Origin: Shewanella gaetbuli
Lineage (GTDB): Bacteria > Pseudomonadota > Gammaproteobacteria > Enterobacterales > Shewanellaceae
DNA length: 64,000 nt
Assembly: GCF_023284065.1 (NCBI RefSeq)
Contig: NZ_JAKIKP010000005.1
Coordinates: forward strand, 124,001 to 188,000
Direction of reading: 5' to 3'
Position 1 is the stretch's first letter. Each line of letters begins with the position of its first letter. The notes beneath the pieces are model-generated. The model made no database searches. It saw only the letters and a list, made by a program, of their open reading frames with translations, and was not told the DNA's origin. Shown in pieces: positions 54,330 through 61,134 of the stretch. A program made the position numbers and the translations under genes.

Positions 54330-56480
54330 GAAATCCCTCTTAAATAATGCTTCGTTGCTGGCAATATGGTGCTGCCACTTTCTGAAAGTGCGGTCTAGAA
54401 GATCATTGGCCGCTTTTTCAAATTCAGGGTGCTGGTTAACGCCATAGTAGATGGGAGAAGTGAAGATGAATACTTCTATTGCTACGTAACTTAAATTTAA
54501 AGTTGATAATGAACTTTCAAAAACGGCATATTGTTGCTCGGTTGAAAAACCACCGTCTAGGTACATAAATAGTAAACATAACTGTTGGTCTACTCTAGGG
54601 TAATGACAGTTTTTCAAGTAGCTTTTAATATGAGAGTTAAGAGCCACAGCATAGCTTTTATCTCCTTGCTGTTTTTTTATCGCAGCATATAAAAAAGGAT
54701 CAATATCAAGCTCAATTAATGCTTGTTTAACCTTTTGTTTGAATTCATGGGCATCTACGTCAGCTAAGTCATTTAGCTGTTGGTATTTTTCTGGTTTGCC
54801 TAACAATAAACCCTGATATGCCACGGTACTTGTGCGAATTTCATCGCTAAGCGGTAATTGTTGTAACTTGCTTAATTGTTGTTTATTTAAGGCTTGTTGA
54901 TTTTTAAAACGCTCCATTAACAGCAGAAAATTATAGCTATACTTTGCTATTTCAGGTGAATGGACTAAGCCATTTTCTAAAGAGTCTAACGCTTTATCTA
55001 TGTCACCATATAGAAGGTTCAACTCTGCTTTAATGAGGAAACTGTAATCTGGCGGGCTAGACTTGTGATTGAAACTGTTCGCATAAGCTGCGCTTGTGGG
55101 AAGATCATGTTGGAGGCCGTATAAAATATCTAATTGATAATACAATCCTGTACTTGCATGTTCTGGGAACGTTTTTATATATAGAGTTATAAGGTTTTCT
55201 GATGCCTGAAAAGAGCCTTGTGAGGTATATAAGGTTATCAAGTTTACGTAATTAATTTCACTTTTAGGGTTCGTTTTTAATATCTTCTCCCTCTCTTTAA
55301 TCACTTGTTGGGTATTTTCCACGCTCAGCAAATATAAGTTCTGTATCAATGGTTCATTGGGGGCTCCTTGGTAAGCTTTCAGGTAAAGCTTTTTGGCATT
55401 AGATTTATTGTTAAGCTCTGCATGACTCGCCATAACCATAAATTTAAAAGGGAAATTGGGGGCAATTAACAATTCCCAAAATAAGCGCTCCCTTTCCGCT
55501 TGCTGTTCATCTAAAGAGAATCCTCCTCGGCTATTGGCTAGGGCGTACACCATATAAAGCTGTGCTTTAGCTAAATAAAACTGATCATCTAATGTGATGG
55601 CTTGTTGCAATAATTCTGCAGCTTGTTGGATTGACTCAGGAGTGCGCTGATATGATAACTCACGTCCTTCTAAAAATAATTCATAGGCTTCAGAATTAGT
55701 CGTCATACCTGCTTCATGGTTAACTTGCTCTGGTAGCAAATTGAGTTTTAAGGCTTGAGTAATGGCATAAGTCAATTCATCTTGTACGGTAAAAATACCG
55801 TCTAAGGTGCGATCATAGGTTTGTGACCATATATGCTTGCCAGACTCAACCTCAATTAGCTGGGCGGTAATGCGTAATTGGTCTTTATCTTTGCGAACAC
55901 TGCCTTCAAGCACATAGTTAACATCCAGTATTCGGCCTATTTCACGAATATCTGTTTTAGAGCCTTTAAAACTAAATGAAGAGGTACGGGCAATGACCAC
56001 CAGTTGGTTTAAACGTGCTAGTGAGTTCAAGATTTCCTCTGATATGCCATCTCCAAAATAGCCTTGCGACTTATCTGAGCTCATATCTTCAAAGGGCAGT
56101 ACGGCAATAGAGCGCTCTAAATTGTCATTAGCACTGGCAACAAACCATTTCTCATAGGATATAAAGCTAAGCGCGAATAGCAGCGCAATGGCCAAAAAAT
56201 AATTGATTTTAGTGCCTGTATGGTGGCGAATAGACTCTGTTTCATCTACTTCATGGGAGTATTTTAGCCCATCAGGGGTTAATTCAAACGCCCAAGCAAA
56301 TATGCAGGCAACAGGAAAACCCATCACCAGTACTACGGTGAAAATTGTGCTAAATAAGGTGGGTAGGTGAAGTGCAGGGGAAATAACCGCAACAACTTGT
56401 AAGATGATCCAACTGGTCACCAGATAAACGCTTGCCACTTTAAAGACATTACGCCGTTTTAGCTCGCTAAAAAATGACAT
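54321..56480 (-). CDS. TolB-N domain and TPR membrane protein
   Basis: A 719-residue protein. Three N-terminal helices (about residues 14-35, 40-65 and 92-108) are followed by a TolB N-terminal-like (FlgO-like) domain (SIAVLPFEDMSSDKSQGYFGDGISEEILNSLARL), and then a TPR-like helical region to the C-terminus. The type MSFFSELKRRNVFKVA is a common opening in this family. No winged-helix or cyclase domain is present; function is unknown. The gene is flanked by a 22-bp inverted repeat, and its stop lies inside the left copy. Confidence 0.75.
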   Translation of the reverse strand: MSFFSELKRRNVFKVASVYLVTSWIILQVVAVISPALHLPTLFSTIFTVVLVMGFPVACIFAWAFELTPDGLKYSHEVDETESIRHHTGTKINYFLAIALLFALSFISYEKWFVASANDNLERSIAVLPFEDMSSDKSQGYFGDGISEEILNSLARLNQLVVIARTSSFSFKGSKTDIREIGRILDVNYVLEGSVRKDKDQLRITAQLIEVESGKHIWSQTYDRTLDGIFTVQDELTYAITQALKLNLLPEQVNHEAGMTTNSEAYELFLEGRELSYQRTPESIQQAAELLQQAITLDDQFYLAKAQLYMVYALANSRGGFSLDEQQAERERLFWELLIAPNFPFKFMVMASHAELNNKSNAKKLYLKAYQGAPNEPLIQNLYLLSVENTQQVIKEREKILKTNPKSEINYVNLITLYTSQGSFQASENLITLYIKTFPEHASTGLYYQLDILYGLQHDLPTSAAYANSFNHKSSPPDYSFLIKAELNLLYGDIDKALDSLENGLVHSPEIAKYSYNFLLLMERFKNQQALNKQQLSKLQQLPLSDEIRTSTVAYQGLLLGKPEKYQQLNDLADVDAHEFKQKVKQALIELDIDPFLYAAIKKQQGDKSYAVALNSHIKSYLKNCHYPRVDQQLCLLFMYLDGGFSTEQQYAVFESSLSTLNLSYVAIEVFIFTSPIYYGVNQHPEFEKAANDLLDRTFRKWQHHIASNEALFKRDFKN

Positions 56481-56591
56481 GCATCCAGCTCGTTACTCCT
56501 ATATGTATTAACCATAGTCAAAGAGCTTGGTTTGCGCAATTTTTAGGCGAAGTGTGTTGTTATAGCGTGCCTAGTTGGAGAGGCCATATTT

Positions 56592-56613
56592 AAAAATTAA
56601 CTCTGACCCCATT
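56592..56613 (-). repeat. Right copy of a 22-bp inverted repeat flanking the TolB/TPR gene
   Basis: Exact reverse complement of 54308-54329 (core AACTCTGACCCC). It lies 111 bases upstream of the TPR gene start, and 44 bases from the ppiC gene end. Confidence 0.9.
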
Positions 56614-56657
56614 TATTGTTATCGCTCTCATGGCTGTTGGTATATATCTGCAATGTA

Positions 56658-56936
56658 TCATGTCCTGTAAAGCACTTTCACCACATGCCAGCCAAATTTG
56701 GTTTTAACTAAATGCGGGGTGATTAATTCGCCAGTAAAGCAGACTTTGTCGAACTGAGGCACCATTTGGCCTTTCTTGAATTCTCCTAAACTGCCGCCTT
56801 TTTTACCTGATGGACAGCTTGAGTGCTTTTTAGCAAGCACATCAAATTTCGCGCCTTTATTAAGTTGCGCAATAATGTCTTCGGCTAACTCTTTATGTTT
56901 AACAAGAATGTGTAATGCAGAGGCGGTTTTAGCCAT
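56658..56936 (-). CDS. ppiC: Parvulin peptidyl-prolyl isomerase PpiC
   Basis: A 92-residue cytoplasmic single-domain parvulin that isomerises Xaa-Pro bonds. Signature: [30 protein letters not shown] and [14 protein letters not shown]. The length matches E. coli PpiC (93). Confidence 0.93.
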   Translation of the reverse strand: MAKTASALHILVKHKELAEDIIAQLNKGAKFDVLAKKHSSCPSGKKGGSLGEFKKGQMVPQFDKVCFTGELITPHLVKTKFGWHVVKVLYRT

Positions 56937-57057
56937 AACTGAAGTCTCTATGATTTGCGGTAAATAAACGTCATTATATCAATTCGCATTGGTCAGTGAC
57001 CAATGAATTTTGGCTCAGGTTTATCATGCTTTAACGATAATAATTTAAGTGAGATTT

Positions 57058-57588
57058 ATGAAAACGATTATCGAGTACTTTCGACTCATTTTATTTGTTT
57101 GTGGCGTCCTTATTGGAGTGCAGTTTCCGGCGTTTATTGATCAATATGGTCAACGTTTAGAGGCGCATTTATTGGAGTCTCAATTAAGTTTGCAAGCTTT
57201 TCAACGTGACGCAGATAAGTTTTTTGCTGGTGATATTCATCGACTTATTAGCCATTATCAACGCAGTGTTGATGAAGTGGTGCAGGCTGGCGGTAATAAC
57301 ATTCAAACGATTTATGATAGAACCGAGCAACTGCAGGCGGCTCTTCAGCAGTTTAAGCAATCTGAGTTATCGAGTATTCAGCATGTACTGATAACTCCGG
57401 TGGATAATATTCGAACTGAAACTTGGCAAGGTTTTACCCATATGGTGGTGTTAGATACATATGCCATTTTGATGGGACTGGTATTAGGGTTATTTATCGC
57501 CCTATTAACTGAATCTTGTTTAGTGTGTGTGGGGCGAGGGTGTCGTTACTGTTTTCACTTAGGAAAAAAACCACATAAACCCGCCTAA
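57058..57588 (+). CDS. DUF2937 family membrane protein
   Basis: A 176-residue protein with a helix at about residues 9-27 and another at about 135-158, and a helical loop between. Layout and the motif VQFPAFIDQYGQRLEAHLLE suggest DUF2937, a family of unknown function. ATG 57058 has a GTGAG site upstream; a GTG 9 bases earlier is the alternative. Confidence 0.6.
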   Translation: MKTIIEYFRLILFVCGVLIGVQFPAFIDQYGQRLEAHLLESQLSLQAFQRDADKFFAGDIHRLISHYQRSVDEVVQAGGNNIQTIYDRTEQLQAALQQFKQSELSSIQHVLITPVDNIRTETWQGFTHMVVLDTYAILMGLVLGLFIALLTESCLVCVGRGCRYCFHLGKKPHKPA

Positions 57589-57671
57589 TAACCTTGTTGC
57601 TTATCGGTATTTAAATGGCTTAAATCAAGTTATGCTGGGCTTCAACTTTATTCATTATTTAAGGATTTATC

Positions 57672-58145
57672 ATGTTCAAGCAAGGACAAAATCTACCTGC
57701 AGGGACACTGAGCCAACTCACTAAAGACGGCATGGTTAATCATAATGTGGCGGAGCTGTTTGCCGGAAAAAAAGTGGTGCTATTTGCCGTACCCGGTGCT
57801 TTTACACCCACCTGTTCAGAAGCGCATTTACCAGGGTTTGTGGTGCAAGCTGATGAGCTAAAAGCAAAAGGTGTAGACATGATTGCGTGTGTGTCAGTAA
57901 ACGATGCTTTTGTAATGAAAGCATGGGGTGAGGCGCAAAATGCTAGCGAGTTATTAATGTTAGCCGATGGTGATGCCAGCTTCACTAAAGCGTTGGGGCT
58001 AGAAATGGACACTGCTGGTTTTGGTGGTTTGCGCTCACAACGTTATGCGATGGTGATTGATAATGGTGTGGTAACGGTGTTGAATGTTGAGGCGCCAAAA
58101 TCATTTGAGGTGAGTACTGCAGAAGCCATTTTAGCGGCGTTATAA
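57672..58145 (+). CDS. Peroxiredoxin, Prx5 type
   Basis: A 157-residue thiol peroxidase. The peroxidatic Cys48 lies in PGAFTPTCSEAHLPGF, the Prx5-type motif, and ends VEAPKSFEVSTAEAIL. It reduces H2O2 or organic peroxides, probably with glutathione or thioredoxin. No glutaredoxin domain is fused. AAGGA precedes the ATG. Confidence 0.92.
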   Translation: MFKQGQNLPAGTLSQLTKDGMVNHNVAELFAGKKVVLFAVPGAFTPTCSEAHLPGFVVQADELKAKGVDMIACVSVNDAFVMKAWGEAQNASELLMLADGDASFTKALGLEMDTAGFGGLRSQRYAMVIDNGVVTVLNVEAPKSFEVSTAEAILAAL

Positions 58146-58158
58146 TTCATTTGATTTA

Positions 58159-58212
58159 ACCTGCTTGCCTTATTGGAAGGCTACTTGGCATCCATTGTTA
58201 AGGTAAGCAGGT
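58159..58212. terminator. Long hairpin between convergent genes
   Basis: ACCTGCTTGCCTTA (58159-58172) pairs with TAAGGTAAGCAGGT (58199-58212) with one mismatch. A further AGCAGGTT near 58223 could pair with AACCTGCT in an alternative fold. It lies between the peroxiredoxin and envZ genes. Confidence 0.5.
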
Positions 58213-58228
58213 GTTATAAATGAGCAGG

Positions 58229-59563
58229 TTACTTTTTAGGTAACATCACTTTTGCAATTAAGCCCCCCTGCGGGCGGTTGGTTAATTTAACCCGCCCGTG
58301 GTGTCTATCAATAATACGTTTAATAATCGCAAGTCCTAAGCCTGAGCCTACACTGCCTCGTGCGCTATCGCCTTGAGTAAAGGGCTCAAACAAACTCTCA
58401 ATATCCGCTTCATTTATTCCTGGGCCGTTGTCTTCTACTGTAAAGCCGACAAAATGACCTTGTTGAAACGAACTGATTTTGACCCAGCCATTACCGTATC
58501 GGAAAGCATTTTCTACTAGGTTACTCAGCACTCGCTTTATGGCGACAGGATGAATGGGGATCTGTGGGCACTCAGTTAGAGCAAGCTCAAGCTTATCGCT
58601 ACGATGACTTTCCTGTTGGCTGAGATCTTGAATCAATTGATTGAGTTGGAATAGCTCTCGTTCAACATCTTCATCATTGCGAATATAAGCAATAAATTGG
58701 TTGATGATAGCATCCATGTCTTCAATATCACTGACAATGCCTTCTTTAAGATATTGATCATCTTCTACCATCATTTCAGATGCTAACCGAATGCGGGTGA
58801 GTGGGGTACGTAAATCGTGTGATATTCCCGCCATTAATAGAGCTCTGTCTTGTTCAAGCTGTTTCATACTCTGTGCCATCTGATTAAAGGCGTGAGTTAC
58901 TTCAACAATTTCAGTTGAGCCACTAAGGGGTAAAGGGTCAGGAAACTTCCCTTTTGAAACCGAAACAGCGGCTTTCTGTAATCTTTTTAATGGCTTGTTT
59001 TGTTTACGAGCAAATAACCAACCGCCAGCGACACTGAGGGCACCAATAACCAGTAGATATAACGTCAGCGGAGAAAGGTCTGATTCATTAATGCCATTTA
59101 AAGGGACTTTTATCCATAAAGAAGGTGCTTGTGGTGGGCTTATCCACACATCGAGGGTTTCGCCTTGTGAAAATCTTACCTCTGCATCACCACCTAAGTA
59201 CTCTGACATTTGATCAGATAAAAACCCATAATAGGTAGCCGTATCTAGCCCAGCTTCACGGGCTTGTTTTAAGTTATAAATGGTCATGCCATTGTGGCTA
59301 ACTTTAGCGTTTAGGGCATCAACCATTGATAAATGTTCGCGGCCAACGTCAACACCATCAACAAACAAAATATTAATTTGTCGTGCGATCAGTTGATTGA
59401 TTTGTTCATAACTGGGCTTAATAAAATAAACCGCCACCGACCAATATGACACCAATTGATTAATCAGCAGTAAACTACCAATTAATACAACGGTTTGGCT
59501 AAAGGCGTTTCGTGGTAGCAAATGTTGCCACCATTTAAGCTTTAATTTTGCAGGCTTTGACAC
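58229..59563 (-). CDS. envZ: Osmosensor histidine kinase EnvZ
   Basis: A 444-residue inner-membrane kinase: TM1 at about residues 23-45, a periplasmic domain, TM2 at about 160-180, HAMP, the phosphoacceptor His in [20 protein letters not shown], and an ATPase domain with [16 protein letters not shown] and GSGLGLAII. It phosphorylates OmpR. It begins 3 bases after the ompR stop, the conserved ompR-envZ order. Confidence 0.94.
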   Translation of the reverse strand: MSKPAKLKLKWWQHLLPRNAFSQTVVLIGSLLLINQLVSYWSVAVYFIKPSYEQINQLIARQINILFVDGVDVGREHLSMVDALNAKVSHNGMTIYNLKQAREAGLDTATYYGFLSDQMSEYLGGDAEVRFSQGETLDVWISPPQAPSLWIKVPLNGINESDLSPLTLYLLVIGALSVAGGWLFARKQNKPLKRLQKAAVSVSKGKFPDPLPLSGSTEIVEVTHAFNQMAQSMKQLEQDRALLMAGISHDLRTPLTRIRLASEMMVEDDQYLKEGIVSDIEDMDAIINQFIAYIRNDEDVERELFQLNQLIQDLSQQESHRSDKLELALTECPQIPIHPVAIKRVLSNLVENAFRYGNGWVKISSFQQGHFVGFTVEDNGPGINEADIESLFEPFTQGDSARGSVGSGLGLAIIKRIIDRHHGRVKLTNRPQGGLIAKVMLPKK

Positions 59564-59566
59564 AGG

Positions 59567-60292
59567 TTATTTTCTTGCCGAACCATCAGGCACAAACACA
59601 TAACCTAGGCCCCAAACAGTTTGGATATACCTTGGGTTGGCGGCATCGTTTTCAATTAAGCGGCGAAGTCGTGATACTTGTACGTCAATTGAACGCTCTA
59701 ATGCTGAGTAGTCACGCCCTCTGGCAAGGTTCATTAGCTTGTCGCGTGATAACGGCTCTCTTGGGTGTGTGACTAATACTTTTAATACGGCAAACTCGCC
59801 ACTGGTTAATGCAATACTCTCATCACCATGAAACATTTCACGAGTGGCTAAATTAAGGGCGAAATCACCAAATTCAATTAACTCTTCTTGTTGTGCTGGC
59901 GCGCCTGGTACTTCCGCAGTTTGTCGGCGCATAACCGCTTTAATTCGGGCAAGCAGTTCTCTGGGGTTAAACGGCTTAGGCAGGTAATCATCAGCGCCAA
60001 GCTCTAGGCCAATAATACGGTCAACTTCGTCGCCTTTTGCGGTTAGCATAACAATGGGTATGGCATTTTCTTGTTGGCGTAATCGGCGGCAAATTGATAA
60101 GCCATCTTCACCTGGCAGCATTAAATCGAGTACTAATAAATGAAAGTTCTCACGCTCAAGTAATCTGTCCATTTGTTCAGCATTTGCGGCACTGCGAACT
60201 TGATAACCTTGTTCCATTAAATAGCGCTCTAGCAGCGAACGCAGTCGCATGTCATCATCAACAACGATAATTTTTGATGTTTCTTGGCCCAT
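59567..60292 (-). CDS. ompR: Response regulator OmpR
   Basis: A 241-residue regulator with an N-terminal receiver domain (KIIVVDDDMRLRSLLERYL; LLVLDLMLPGEDG for the phosphorylated Asp; MLTAKG; DDYLPKPF) and a C-terminal winged helix (SGEFAVLKVLVTHP, GRDYSALERSIDVQVSRLRRLIE, VWGLGYVFVP). It controls porin and osmotic genes. The start is MGQETSK, with AAGGA before it; the frame is open eight codons further from a TTG. Confidence 0.95.
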   Translation of the reverse strand: MGQETSKIIVVDDDMRLRSLLERYLMEQGYQVRSAANAEQMDRLLERENFHLLVLDLMLPGEDGLSICRRLRQQENAIPIVMLTAKGDEVDRIIGLELGADDYLPKPFNPRELLARIKAVMRRQTAEVPGAPAQQEELIEFGDFALNLATREMFHGDESIALTSGEFAVLKVLVTHPREPLSRDKLMNLARGRDYSALERSIDVQVSRLRRLIENDAANPRYIQTVWGLGYVFVPDGSARK

Positions 60293-60654
60293 GAGAATGT
60301 CCTTCACTATTAACAAGTTGGTTTGGCGATATGACTCAATATAACCAGTTTATGCGTTAGCTAATAGAGTCTGAAATGTAAGTTTAGTCAGCCCTTCTGA
60401 TTATAAGACAGAATATGAGTTTAATGATATTGATTTTACAAGGTTTTCAGCTTTGTATCTGGGATGATGTAAATTGTAACAATTCGCGTTGATAAATGAT
60501 TTGCAACACTTTTTCATTTTATATTGGCGGATAGGTTAGCCTGCAGGTGAGTGATAAATCATGTTTTTTGGGGTTGTTTTAGTCAGGTTAGCGCTGTAAA
60601 CCGTGGTATATTGTGGCCATTATCTTTTGACCAATAATGCATTCAATATTCAGT
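60293..60654. other. Divergent promoter region of ompR and greB
   Basis: About 360 AT-rich bases between ompR (minus) and greB (plus). I see no gene and no clear operator. Confidence 0.4.
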
Positions 60655-61134
60655 ATGAAAACGGCAATTGTTACCCGCGAAGGGTTTGAAAAACTTAAAC
60701 AAGAACTTGATTTTTTATGGCGTACAGAACGTCCTGAAATTACTAAAAAAGTCGCTTGGGCGGCAAGTTTGGGTGATAGAAGTGAAAATGCTGATTATCA
60801 ATATAATAAACGGCGTTTGCGTGAAATTGATCGCAGAGTACGTTATTTACGCAAGTCGATTGAAAATGTAAAAGTTGTCGATTATTCGCCTGAGCAAGAG
60901 GGCAAGGTATTTTTTGGTGCCTGGGTAGAAATAGAAAATGAAGATGGCCAACAATTGACCTTTAGAATAGTGGGCTACGATGAAATTTTTGGCCGTAAAG
61001 ATTACATTTCTATCGATTCTCCTATGGCGCGAGCTTTATTGAAAAAACAAGTGGATGATGAGGCGGTTGTGGGTACCCCTGAAGGTGAAAAGGTGTGGTA
61101 TATCAATGATATTTTTTACCATAAAAAGGCTTGA
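60655..61134 (+). CDS. greB: Transcription elongation factor GreB
   Basis: A 159-residue factor that rescues backtracked RNA polymerase by stimulating transcript cleavage. It is nearly identical in key parts to E. coli GreB: WAASLGDRSENADYQYNKRRLREIDRRVRYL for the coiled-coil tip and KVFFGAWVEIEN, GRKDYISIDSPMARALL. MKTAIVTREG at 60655 aligns with E. coli; an ATG at 60637 is in frame. Its stop directly abuts the stop of the opposite gene. Confidence 0.96.
   Translation: MKTAIVTREGFEKLKQELDFLWRTERPEITKKVAWAASLGDRSENADYQYNKRRLREIDRRVRYLRKSIENVKVVDYSPEQEGKVFFGAWVEIENEDGQQLTFRIVGYDEIFGRKDYISIDSPMARALLKKQVDDEAVVGTPEGEKVWYINDIFYHKKA

Noticed and set aside
54321..56480. TolB/TPR protein as an adenylate cyclase or winged-helix activator
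   Set aside because: The N-terminus is membrane helices and no cyclase or DNA-binding domain is visible.
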